The notes below the pieces were generated by a model, which did not search any database, was not told the origin of the DNA, and worked only from the letters and a program-made list of their open reading frames with translations. Source: Anaerolineaceae bacterium (GTDB lineage Bacteria > Chloroflexota > Anaerolineae > Anaerolineales > Villigracilaceae). From it: a DNA stretch of 12,791 bases. The DNA lies in the NCBI GenBank assembly GCA_009885445.1, contig VFKQ01000032.1, positions 1 to 12,791 on the forward strand, read 5' to 3'. Shown piece after piece: positions 6,553 to 12,630 of the stretch. Made by a program: the position numbers and the translations under genes. Position 1 is the stretch's first letter; each line of letters begins with the position of its first letter.

Positions 6553-6633
6553 GGGTTCCTTTGGGTGATTGGTAATTGGCAATTGGAGACTTTACTACTC
6601 TCTGTTCTCTATTCCCTATTCTCTATTCTCTTT
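6553..6633. repeat. Low-complexity CTCTATTC repeat around the marR stop
   Basis: Imperfect tandem units of the form CTATTCTCT run from about 6597 to 6633 and include the last codons and stop of marR (6609). The rest of the 56-bp gap to the exporter gene holds a doubled AATTGG. No promoter or terminator is visible, so marR and the exporter genes should share one transcript. Confidence 0.5.
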
Positions 6634-7052
6634 ACTGCTTCGGTAAGAATATTCAGCGCCTCGGTCACTTTGACCTTTTCCTCAGCCGAGAGAGTCTTCG
6701 CGACTTCGTCCATCCATTGATAGCGCTCGTTAATGCCTTGCTGAATCAGGTCGCGGCCTTTTGCGCTGAGGTTGAGCAGTTTGGCGCGCCTATCGGACGG
6801 ATCTTCGGTGCGCACGAGGTGCCCGGACTGGACGAGTTTTTCCACCAACTGGCTGGCGGCGGCATTCGAGATGTCGAAGCGCTCGCTGATGGCGGAGAGT
6901 CCGCAGGCGCCGCGATAGTGCAGTTGCATCAAGATGCTAACCTGCGGCATAGACAAGCCCGTGCCCTTGGCATACTGAGTCCAACCGCGCATGGAGCGAT
7001 GCATAAAAATGTCCATCCAGGTGCGGATGGCTTGTTGAGGGGATTTGGTCAT
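6609..7052 (-). CDS. MarR-family transcriptional regulator
   Basis: This is a 147-residue winged-helix protein. Residues 35-75 form the helix-turn-helix region (LSMPQVSILMQLHYRG, then LSAISERFDISNAAASQLVEKL), and DPSDRRAKLLNLSAKG (85-100) is the wing with the DxRxxRxxLT-like signature of MarR proteins. The terminal helices (1-30, 105-147) make the dimer and ligand pocket. MarR proteins often sit first in efflux operons and repress them until a ligand binds. That fits here: the two ABC exporter genes follow on the same strand after 56 bp, and a palindrome overlaps the promoter just upstream. The ATG at 7052 has only a weak GCAGG upstream (7067-7063). The ligand cannot be deduced. Confidence 0.92.
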   Translation of the reverse strand: MTKSPQQAIRTWMDIFMHRSMRGWTQYAKGTGLSMPQVSILMQLHYRGACGLSAISERFDISNAAASQLVEKLVQSGHLVRTEDPSDRRAKLLNLSAKGRDLIQQGINERYQWMDEVAKTLSAEEKVKVTEALNILTEAVKRIENRE

Positions 7053-7055
7053 GTG

Positions 7056-7088
7056 TATAAGCCTGCTTTTTAGTTAAGTAGGCTTATA
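7056..7088. promoter_or_regulatory. Probable MarR operator
   Basis: A perfect 9-bp inverted repeat, TATAAGCCT (7056-7064) and AGGCTTATA (7080-7088), with a 15-bp spacer, lies directly between the marR start codon and the -10 box. The half-sites are 24 bp apart, start to start. Its overlap with the -10 and the transcription start predicts repression of marR and the exporter genes by MarR itself. Confidence 0.65.
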
Positions 7089-7115
7089 TATATGCGCGGG
7101 CGGGGGATTTGTCAA
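7087..7115 (-). promoter_or_regulatory. Sigma70-like promoter of the marR-ABC exporter operon
   Basis: On the minus strand, a consensus -35 TTGACA (7115-7110) is followed by a 17-bp spacer and TATATA (7092-7087) as -10. Transcription would begin near 7080, inside the palindromic operator, giving a leader of about 28 bases to the marR ATG. The -35 is perfect and the -10 matches four of six bases. Confidence 0.7.
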
Positions 7116-7134
7116 GTAAGAGGAGTGTTAGAGA

Positions 7135-7175
7135 ACAATACGGAGTGCGGACGCAATGTCCGCACTCCGTATTGT
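7135..7175. terminator. 18-bp perfect hairpin (terminator-like repeat)
   Basis: Arms 7135-7152 and 7158-7175 pair perfectly around the loop GCAAT; the core is GGAGTGCGGAC against GTCCGCACTCC. It lies 3' of the terC fragment on the minus strand and upstream of the marR promoter. The T-rich sequence on either side is modest. The GGAGTGC arm is shared with the hairpin at 10637-10683. Confidence 0.65.
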
Positions 7176-7206
7176 ATTTAAATTTTCAAATTTTATTCTG
7201 CCGCAC

Positions 7207-7419
7207 TCACTCGCTTGAAGAAGTACTCGCCTTCCAAAGTGAAGCCACAATCGAAACCGTGAGAATACCCGCAATAACTCCAAGTGATACTCCAACAGGG
7301 ATTTTATAAAAATCCACGATAACCATTTTTATTCCCACAAAGATCAGGACGGCAGATAACCCGAGTTTTAGGTATTGGAATTTGTCCATGACGTTCGCGA
7401 GCAGGAAGTAAAGCGCGCC
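7207..7419 (-). pseudogene. 3' fragment of a TerC-family membrane protein gene
   Basis: Read on the minus strand from 7416, the frame gives ALYFLLANVMDKFQYLKLGL, then SAVLIFVGIKMVIVDFYKIP and VGVSLGVIAGILTVSIVASL, ending in a short Ser-rich tail at 7207. This is the last two membrane spans and terminal region of TerC/Alx-family proteins (usually around 300 residues), where ALYFLLAxVMDKFxYLKxGL is strongly conserved. The similarity stops at 7416 and an in-frame TAA lies at 7422-7420. The dispersed repeat copy begins about 20 bp further on. An ATG at 7389 could start a 60-residue peptide, but it would be only the family's C-terminus, so I treat it as a remnant. Confidence 0.75.
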
Positions 7420-7440
7420 TTATTTTGGGCGAAATTTAGG

Positions 7441-7485
7441 TCGGAAGTCTTTACGCCGAGTCTCTGACATGGTTTGCGTGCACAC
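7441..7485. repeat. Partial copy of the 920-1047 element
   Basis: Positions 7444-7485 match 1006-1047 with a single mismatch (7471 G against 1033 C). The left half of the palindrome is absent here. The copy lies between the gyrB terminator and the truncated terC remnant, suggesting that the repeat took part in the rearrangement that cut terC. Confidence 0.8.
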
Positions 7486-7503
7486 GCCCTGAATAAAAAA
7501 ATC

Positions 7504-7540
7504 CGCGTAAATTACGCGCAATTCACGGCAGATAATTTAC
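7504..7540. repeat. Small inverted repeats downstream of gyrB
   Basis: CGCGTAA (7504-7510) pairs with TTACGCG (7512-7518), and alternatively GTAAATTA (7507-7514) pairs with TAATTTAC (7533-7540). The two foldings exclude each other. No gene or function can be assigned. Confidence 0.4.
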
Positions 7541-7546
7541 GAAGAA

Positions 7547-7575
7547 AAACCCCGCCCTTTCAAAAGGACGGGGTT
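7547..7575 (-). terminator. Rho-independent terminator of gyrB
   Basis: On the minus strand AACCCCG (7575-7569) pairs with CGGGGTT (7554-7548). The stem is extended past one mismatch by four more pairs and closed by a 4-base loop. The stem runs directly into a T-rich tract (complement of 7541-7549). It begins eight bases after the gyrB stop codon. Confidence 0.88.
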
Positions 7576-7582
7576 CTGAAAA

Positions 7583-9502
7583 CTAGACGTCGAGATTGCG
7601 CACGGCTTTGGCGTGGGTCTGAATGAAGCGCCGGCGCGGGTCCACCGCGTCGCCCATGAGCATGTCGAAGGTGCGATCCGCCTCGGCGGCGTCATCCACC
7701 GTCACCTGGAGCAGGGTGCGGTTGGCGGGATTCATCGTCGTCTCCCACAACTGCTCGGGGTTCATCTCGCCGAGTCCTTTGTAACGCTGAATGCTGGCCT
7801 TGTCGCCCGCGGCCATTTCCTTGATTGTCTTATCTTTTTCCTTGTCACTGTATGTGTACTTCACAGTGTTCTTGTAAGCGATGCGATACAACGGCGGCTG
7901 GGCAATATACAAATGCCCGCCTTCGATCAATGTGGGCATGTAGCGGAAGAAAAAAGTTAACAAGAGTGTGCGAATGTGCGAGCCGTCTACATCGGCGTCG
8001 GTCATGATAATCACACGTCCGTAACGCAGGCCTTCAATGTCGAGGTTATCGCCGATGCCCGTGCCCAGCGCGGAGATGAGCGCCTTCACTTCGTTGTTGC
8101 CCAAAATTTTGTCGAGGCGCGCGCGCTCAGTATTTAATATTTTTCCGCGCAACGGCAGGATGGCCTGAAAGTGACGGTCGCGTCCCTGCTTGGCCGAGCC
8201 GCCTGCCGAGTCACCTTCGACGATGTACAACTCGGTCTTGGTCGAATCACGTTCAGAGCAATCGGCCAGTTTGCCGGGCAGAGTCAACGACTCAAGCGCA
8301 GACTTGCGGATGACGAGGTCACGCGCCTTCCGCGCCGCATCGCGCGCCCGCGCCGAGGTGAGACATTTCGCCACAATTGCCCGCGCCGCTTGCGGGTTCT
8401 CCTCGAGGAACGTGTAAAACGCCTCAGCCACGATCTGCGTCACGTACGTCTGCACTTCGGGGTTCATCAACTTCACTTTGGTCTGCGACTCAAATTGCGG
8501 GTCGGGGTGCTTGATTGAAACGATGGCGGTCAATCCTTCGCGCGTATCGTCGCCCGAAAAATTCGGGTCGGCATCTTTGAGCAGTCCGCCCTTGCGCGAA
8601 TAATCGTTAATCACACGCGTCAACGAGGCACGCAGACCAGTGAGATGCGTGCCGCCGTCTACAGTGTTGATCGTATTGGCGAACGAATAAACAGACTCAG
8701 TGAACGCGTCGGTGTATTGAATGGCCGCTTCGATGCCGATGCCCTCGATTTGTTTTTCAACATACGACACTGGATGCAATGTCTCGCGGTTGCGATTCAG
8801 ATAACGCACAAACGAAGTGATGCCGCCCTCAAAATAAAAAGTCATCTCGCGGTTGGTGCGCTCATCACTGAAGAAGATGGTTACACCGCGTGTGACAAAA
8901 GCCATCTCGCGAAAGCGTTGGACCAGCGTATCGAAGCGTAATTCCATTTCCTCTTTAAAAATCTGTGGGTCATACTTGTACGTCGTCTTGGTTCCGCTTT
9001 CAGAGGCGTCTGATTTGCCGATGACTTTCACCGCGCCCTTGGGGGTGCCGCGCTCATAGCGCTGAAAGTGGACTTTGCCCTCGCGGCGCACTTCAACTTC
9101 GCACCACTCCGAAAGCGCATTCACCGCGCTGACGCCCACGCCGTGCAGACCGCCCGACACTTTATATCCGCCGCCGCCGAATTTGCCGCCGGCGTGCAGG
9201 GTGGTCATCACCACTTCGAGCGCGGACTTTTTCATCGTCGGGTGCATGCCCACGGGGATGCCGCGTCCGTTGTCGCGCACGCTGACGCTGTCGTCTTTGT
9301 GAATATAGACTTCGATGCGCGTACACTCACCGGCCAGCGCTTCGTCTATCGAGTTGTCCACCACTTCATAAACGAGGTGATGCAAAGCTTTCACGTCTGT
9401 GCCGCCCACATACATGCCCGGGCGGCGGCGTACTGCCTCAAGCCCCTCAAGGACTTGAATATTCTCTGCTTCATATTTGGCGCTATTTGCTTTAGTGCTC
9501 AC
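7583..9502 (-). CDS. gyrB: DNA gyrase subunit B
   Basis: GyrB carries the ATPase and the metal-binding TOPRIM domain of DNA gyrase, which introduces negative supercoils together with GyrA. The 639 residues show the GHKL ATPase (Glu46 and Asn50 in YEVVDNSIDEAL; DNGRGIPV at 77-84; GGLHGVGVSAVNALSEW at 117-133), the transducer with QTKVKLMNPEV (340-350), and the TOPRIM motifs EGDSAGGSAKQGRDR (429-443) and TDADVDGSHI (501-510). The C-terminal QRYKGLGEMNPEQLWETTMN (572-591) is typical of GyrB. The length fits the short GyrB form without the gammaproteobacterial insert. The start is GTG 9502, with CGGAGG at 9514-9509. A clear terminator follows. gyrA is not adjacent. Topoisomerase IV ParE is the only close alternative; the gene context does not decide between them. 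Confidence 0.94.
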   Translation of the reverse strand: MSTKANSAKYEAENIQVLEGLEAVRRRPGMYVGGTDVKALHHLVYEVVDNSIDEALAGECTRIEVYIHKDDSVSVRDNGRGIPVGMHPTMKKSALEVVMTTLHAGGKFGGGGYKVSGGLHGVGVSAVNALSEWCEVEVRREGKVHFQRYERGTPKGAVKVIGKSDASESGTKTTYKYDPQIFKEEMELRFDTLVQRFREMAFVTRGVTIFFSDERTNREMTFYFEGGITSFVRYLNRNRETLHPVSYVEKQIEGIGIEAAIQYTDAFTESVYSFANTINTVDGGTHLTGLRASLTRVINDYSRKGGLLKDADPNFSGDDTREGLTAIVSIKHPDPQFESQTKVKLMNPEVQTYVTQIVAEAFYTFLEENPQAARAIVAKCLTSARARDAARKARDLVIRKSALESLTLPGKLADCSERDSTKTELYIVEGDSAGGSAKQGRDRHFQAILPLRGKILNTERARLDKILGNNEVKALISALGTGIGDNLDIEGLRYGRVIIMTDADVDGSHIRTLLLTFFFRYMPTLIEGGHLYIAQPPLYRIAYKNTVKYTYSDKEKDKTIKEMAAGDKASIQRYKGLGEMNPEQLWETTMNPANRTLLQVTVDDAAEADRTFDMLMGDAVDPRRRFIQTHAKAVRNLDV

Positions 9503-9520
9503 GAAAAACCTCCGAGTGCG

Positions 9521-9569
9521 GCCTCACCCCCGGCCCCTCTCCTAAAGGAAAGGGGGCAGGAGGTGAGGC
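9521..9569. repeat. GC-rich hairpin repeat upstream of gyrB
   Basis: GCCTCACC (9521-9528) pairs with GGTGAGGC (9562-9569), and inside it CCCCTCTCCT (9534-9543) pairs with AGGAAAGGGG (9546-9555) with one mismatch. It fills most of the 78-bp gap between the upstream membrane-protein gene and gyrB and leaves the gyrB ribosome binding site free. It may end the upstream transcript or be a dispersed intergenic repeat. Confidence 0.6.
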
Positions 9570-9580
9570 GAAAAATAAAA

Positions 9581-10570
9581 TTACATCTGCGGGGCGGTGG
9601 CCCCGGGTTTCAAATGGTCTGTTGCGGCTTGAAGCCAGATGTTCATATCACGATAATAGATGAAGGAAGCGGCCAGCAGAACGGTGGTGATGAAGGCATG
9701 GCCAGTAAGGCCCACCAGCAGTAACCATGAATCTTCGGCGGGCACGCGCCACAGAAAGTTCAGTCCCTGGCTGAGCACCAGCACGGCCAGCACAAACGTA
9801 CTGCTCAACGGCAGGGTGAAGCGCGCCATGCGCAGGCTCGCAAGCATCGAAGCCAGCGCGTTTTGTCTGCGCACAAAGATTCCATGCGGCGCAAAGAAAA
9901 TGGGCACCACGATCCACACAGCCATCAGGGCGATTATCAGAAATAATATTTGTGGCAGGGCCGGGTTTATCAATTGCAAAACCACCACAAGCAGGAAAAA
10001 CGGCACACTGATTATCAAGCCAAAAATCGAAAGCAAAATCGAAAAGAAAAGTGTCTGCGTCACAGCGCGGCCCACAGCCAACGTGGCCGCGTGACTGCCA
10101 GCCGCCTCGGCCACCCAGCGGAAGTACAGGCCGCCCAGCGCCCAGCCCAAGAAGGTGAGCGCCACAAACCAACTCAGCAAAGATAAACCAGACGTGACCT
10201 CGATCACATTTTGAGTACCCAGCGGCGAAAGCAGGGGGCCCCGTCCACTGAGCAGGCTGGAGATGCCGATAGGAAAAGTGCGTAGCAGGGCAAACACATT
10301 AAAGCGCACGTTAAAATTGGCCAGCACTTCCTGCAAGCCCGCAATTTCTTGAAGTGAATAGCCGCGCGCCTCGTTCATCAACAGCATCTGGTCGAAGAGA
10401 CCCACCGTCAGCCGGCGAATGCTCAAATGTGGCCCGACCCACAAAAAGAGGTCCAGCACGAGCGGCGGGAGAATCACCCACAGGCGGGCAGAGATCGCGT
10501 CCAGCCCGGTAACCAAGGCTCCAATCACGCCCGGCGGTGGCGGCAATTCCGTTTTTGCAGACGCTTGCAT
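9581..10570 (-). CDS. Multi-span membrane protein of unknown function
   Basis: I do not recognise this 329-residue protein. About six hydrophobic segments are visible, near residues 29-48, 127-150, 172-200, 207-227, 256-275 and 281-305. A hydrophilic region (50-90, with the Glu/Gln-rich YSLQEIAGLQEVLANFNVRF) and an amphipathic stretch lie between the first and second. Basic residues after the fourth span (FVRRQNALASMLASLRMARF, 232-251) suggest that loop is cytoplasmic. There is no signal peptide, catalytic motif or cysteine. The ATG at 10570 has no ribosome binding site. A minus-strand TAGAAT at 10585-10580 ends nine bases before it, so a very short or absent leader is likely. gyrB follows after 78 bp on the same strand, and the two could share a transcript. 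Confidence 0.75.
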   Translation of the reverse strand: MQASAKTELPPPPGVIGALVTGLDAISARLWVILPPLVLDLFLWVGPHLSIRRLTVGLFDQMLLMNEARGYSLQEIAGLQEVLANFNVRFNVFALLRTFPIGISSLLSGRGPLLSPLGTQNVIEVTSGLSLLSWFVALTFLGWALGGLYFRWVAEAAGSHAATLAVGRAVTQTLFFSILLSIFGLIISVPFFLLVVVLQLINPALPQILFLIIALMAVWIVVPIFFAPHGIFVRRQNALASMLASLRMARFTLPLSSTFVLAVLVLSQGLNFLWRVPAEDSWLLLVGLTGHAFITTVLLAASFIYYRDMNIWLQAATDHLKPGATAPQM

Positions 10571-10636
10571 AGTACATAGATTCTACCATAGGGAATTTGA
10601 CCAACCCTTTGCGCGGCGTAATTTTTTTTGGGGCTG

Positions 10637-10683
10637 GGAGTGCAGGCTCACCCTAAAGGGCGCTATCGCAGAGCCTGCACTCC
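10637..10683. repeat. 13-bp hairpin with GGAGTGC arms
   Basis: GGAGTGCAGGCTC (10637-10649) and GAGCCTGCACTCC (10671-10683) are perfect reverse complements around a 21-base loop that itself contains CCCTAAAGGG. The outer GGAGTGC/GCACTCC is shared with the 7135-7175 hairpin. It is between divergent genes, so it ends no recognised transcript. Confidence 0.65.
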
Positions 10684-10734
10684 ATCAGGGCTTTCTTAAA
10701 GTCCTGGGGGTCGTCAAAAACTTGGCTCGCTTGG

Positions 10735-10807
10735 AACACGAATATCACGAATAAGCGAATTTTTCCTCGTTCATTCGCATCATTCGCCTATTCGCGCCAT
10801 TCGCGTT
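10735..10807. repeat. Imperfect inverted repeat with periodic ATTCGC units
   Basis: The left arm 10735-10760 and right arm 10782-10807 match as reverse complements at 21 of 26 positions; four of the five differences would be G-U pairs in a minus-strand RNA. ATTCGC occurs at 10773, 10782, 10790 and 10799, spaced 8-9 bp. It looks like a dispersed intergenic hairpin repeat. Confidence 0.55.
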
Positions 10808-10855
10808 GAAAGTTTTTGGAATTTGCAATAGCCATGTTTTCTAAAGCTTCGTCAC

Positions 10856-10884
10856 TTGGCAGGCCACACTCGCGCAGGTACAAT
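10856..10884 (+). promoter_or_regulatory. Strong promoter for the leaderless gene at 10891
   Basis: TTGGCA (10856-10861), a 17-bp spacer and TACAAT (10879-10884) each match the sigma70 consensus at five of six bases. Transcription should start about six to seven bases downstream, on the GTG at 10891, giving an mRNA without a 5' leader. Confidence 0.75.
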
Positions 10885-10890
10885 GCTCGC

Positions 10891-11703
10891 GTGGATCATA
10901 ACCCCTCGCGTCCCGACCCCGACCGTATCGGCGTGCTGACTGCGGCCGTTTTGCTGGCCTTTGCGGTCACGCGCCTGCTCCCCGACTCGGCCATAGACCT
11001 GCGCCTGACTCTCGGCCCATTCTTCCTCATTTACCCACTTAATCTGACCAGCCTAATCACCTTGCTGGCCGGCGGATTGACCGCCGCAGGCATGGACTGG
11101 TTGCTGCGCGCGCATCCATCTTTGAACGGCCAGCCTAGTGTGGAGCACTGGCTGTTACCCACTTTGAGCATCTTTGTCGTGGGTCTGCCCCTCGGCTTTT
11201 TGCAGGACGGCAACACCTGGTGGATCGCCTTTGGCATCGCCGCCGTTTTGCTGGTGGTTGTTTTCATCTCGGAGTATGTGGCGGTTGACCCGGCTTCGGC
11301 TTCCTACCCCAGCGCCACAGCCATTCTCACCTCGTTGTCGTTTGCCATCTATCTCATTTTATTAGTGGCCGTCCGTTTGGCTGGCATGCGTTTGGTGGTG
11401 TTGGCCCCGGCGATTTTCATCGTCAGCGGACTGCTGGCCCTGCGCGTATTGCGCCTGCGCCTGCACGGTCAGTGGAAATTTGTGTGGGCGCTGGGCATCG
11501 CGCTAATCTCCATCCAACTGGCCGCCGGCCTGCATTACTGGCCGCTCTCGCCTATTCAATTTGCGCTGGCTTTGCTCGGGCCAATGTATGCGCTCATCTC
11601 ACTGGCTGGCAATCTTGGTGAAAGCGCCCCCATCCGCCGCGCGGCGATCGAGCCGATCATTGCCGTGTCGCTAGCCTGGGCCTCGGCGCTGATTCTCGCT
11701 TAG
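10891..11703 (+). CDS. Polytopic membrane protein of unknown function, leaderless
   Basis: This is a 270-residue, very hydrophobic protein with roughly eight spans (near 13-30, 38-67, 88-105, 110-130, 143-163, 167-186, 195-214, 219-241, 252-268). It starts with a short hydrophilic tail, MDHNPSRPDPDR. I cannot name a family. There are no catalytic motifs, and charged residues sit mostly in short loops such as RVLRLRLHGQWK (185-196). I choose GTG 10891 because a good promoter places the transcription start there and the hydrophobic part begins soon after. Upstream in-frame starts (TTG 10816, ATG 10834) would extend the frame through the promoter and lack ribosome binding sites. It lies divergent from the 9581-10570 gene and upstream of plsY, separated from plsY by a MITE-like element. 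Confidence 0.75.
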   Translation: MDHNPSRPDPDRIGVLTAAVLLAFAVTRLLPDSAIDLRLTLGPFFLIYPLNLTSLITLLAGGLTAAGMDWLLRAHPSLNGQPSVEHWLLPTLSIFVVGLPLGFLQDGNTWWIAFGIAAVLLVVVFISEYVAVDPASASYPSATAILTSLSFAIYLILLVAVRLAGMRLVVLAPAIFIVSGLLALRVLRLRLHGQWKFVWALGIALISIQLAAGLHYWPLSPIQFALALLGPMYALISLAGNLGESAPIRRAAIEPIIAVSLAWASALILA

Positions 11704-11740
11704 TTTCACCAGCAACCCCAGCCCACCTTGAGTGTTTTTT

Positions 11741-11855
11741 CTATCAGTTACGACTTACGCAAAACCGTAAAGCGAGTCCGCTAATCTTTTTAAATTCGCG
11801 AAGATTGGCGTAGATTAGCGGATAAAAGGATTTGGTTTGCGTAAGTCCTATCAGT
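11741..11855. mobile_element. 99-bp MITE-like element with 8-bp flanking direct repeat
   Basis: CTATCAGT occurs at 11741-11748 and 11848-11855. Inside lie terminal inverted repeats, GACTTACGCAAAACC (11752-11766) and GGTTTGCGTAAGTC (11834-11847), which differ by one extra A. An inner pair, TCCGCTAATCT (11777-11787) and AGATTAGCGGA (11812-11822), is perfect. There is no coding capacity. Three extra bases (TAC) at the left end make the boundaries uncertain. The element ends 31 bp before the plsY start. Confidence 0.65.
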
Positions 11856-11865
11856 CTTGCATTGT

Positions 11866-11870
11866 GGAGG
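11866..11870 (+). promoter_or_regulatory. Ribosome binding site that decides the plsY start
   Basis: GGAGG lies eight bases before the GTG at 11879. This supports that GTG over the TTG at 11837 inside the MITE-like element and over the GTG at 11864, which overlaps the site. Confidence 0.75.
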
Positions 11871-11878
11871 AACTCTCA

Positions 11879-12577
11879 GTGACCCAACCCCTCAGCTACA
11901 TTTTGGCTATCGTAATCGGTTATGTGCTCGGCTCAGTTCCATTCGGACTGTTAATCGTCAAGCTCAGCACCGGCAAAGACATCCGTCAGGTAGCCAGCGG
12001 ACGCACCGGCGGCACAAACGCCATGCGCGCCGCAGGTTTTTGGGCCGGCATGCTCACCGCCGTCCTCGACATCCTCAAAGGCGCCTGCGCCGTGTGGATC
12101 GCCAACGCGCTGACTGACAATCATCTGATTCACATTCTCGCGCCCGTCGCGGCCATCCTCGGCCATAACTACTCCATCTTCCTGCCCAACTACGACGAAA
12201 GCGGAAAATTCATCGGCTTGCGCGGCGGCGCGGGCGGCGCGCCAGCGGCGGGCGGCGCAATGGGTTTATGGGCGCCCTCCATCCTGATCGTCTTCCCGAT
12301 GGCCCTAATTGTGATTTTCACTTTCGGTTACGCCTCCATCACCACCATTTTCATTGCCGTTTTCGCCACCATCATCTTCACCATCCGCGCGCTCAACGGC
12401 ATGCCCTGGCTCGACGCGCTCTACGGCGTCATCGCCACACTGCTACTCGTTTGGGCACTTCGTCCCAACATCAAAAGCCTCATCGAGGGCAATGAACGCG
12501 TGGTCAGTATGAGCCTGCACGGAAAAATAAAAGCGCGCCGCGAAGCCGCCAAATCTGCGGGCGAACCCAAAGCCTGA
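11879..12577 (+). CDS. plsY: Glycerol-3-phosphate acyltransferase PlsY (divergent)
   Basis: PlsY is a membrane enzyme that moves an acyl group from acyl-phosphate to glycerol-3-phosphate, the first step of phospholipid synthesis. The 232-residue protein shows YVLGSVPFGLLIVKL (15-29), the first loop motif as ASGRTGGTNAMR (39-50), DILKGACAVWIA (64-75), GHNYSIF (95-101), a second loop RGGAGGAPAAGG (115-126) and a final NIKSLIEGNER (197-207), with seven or so spans between. The second loop normally reads GGKGVAT; here its Lys is replaced by Ala. In the third motif the usual His before xxNIxRLxxGxE appears as Arg195. The length slightly exceeds the common 190-210 because of a basic tail. The start is GTG 11879, after GGAGG. 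I take it as PlsY of a divergent branch, or possibly a non-standard paralogue. Confidence 0.85.
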   Translation: MTQPLSYILAIVIGYVLGSVPFGLLIVKLSTGKDIRQVASGRTGGTNAMRAAGFWAGMLTAVLDILKGACAVWIANALTDNHLIHILAPVAAILGHNYSIFLPNYDESGKFIGLRGGAGGAPAAGGAMGLWAPSILIVFPMALIVIFTFGYASITTIFIAVFATIIFTIRALNGMPWLDALYGVIATLLLVWALRPNIKSLIEGNERVVSMSLHGKIKARREAAKSAGEPKA

Positions 12578-12602
12578 TTCCCCTCTCAAGCAGGGTGCGC
12601 GG

Positions 12603-12624
12603 GGATGCACACATCCGCTACAAT
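12603..12624 (+). promoter_or_regulatory. Promoter -10 and small palindrome before the last gene
   Basis: TACAAT (12619-12624) lies exactly six bases before the ATG at 12631, the same spacing as at 10891. No good -35 is visible at the right distance. A GGATG/CATCC inverted repeat (12603-12607, 12612-12616) sits directly upstream of the -10 and could bind a regulator. Confidence 0.5.
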
Positions 12625-12630
12625 GCGCTG

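Larger units (their letters stand above)
10571..10855. other. Gene-free stretch with repeats
   Basis: The space between the two divergent membrane-protein genes holds the hairpin at 10637-10683, the ATTCGC-rich inverted repeat at 10735-10807, and then the promoter of the plus-strand gene (10856-10884). A T8 run lies at 10622-10629. No reading frame here has protein-like composition. Confidence 0.6.

Noticed and set aside
6553..6582. TTG start extending the exporter subunit by ten residues
   Set aside because: No ribosome binding site, whereas ATG 6552 has AAAGGA at proper spacing.
7207..7389. A 60-residue small membrane protein
   Set aside because: TerC similarity continues upstream of its ATG to 7416, so it is better read as the end of a truncated gene.
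9068..9724. Long plus-strand open frame opposite gyrB
   Set aside because: It is antisense to well-supported GyrB codons and has His/Ala-rich shadow composition.
10773..10804. ATTCGC units as a possible CRISPR or direct-repeat array
   Set aside because: Units are six bases with 2-3-base spacing and are part of an inverted repeat; there are no spacers of CRISPR size.
10816..10890. Upstream starts (TTG 10816, ATG 10834) for the membrane protein
   Set aside because: They have no ribosome binding site, and the frame there overlaps a good promoter whose start site falls on the GTG at 10891.
11837..11878. TTG start for PlsY at 11837
   Set aside because: It lies inside the MITE-like element. GGAGG followed by GTG at 11879 gives the usual PlsY N-terminus.
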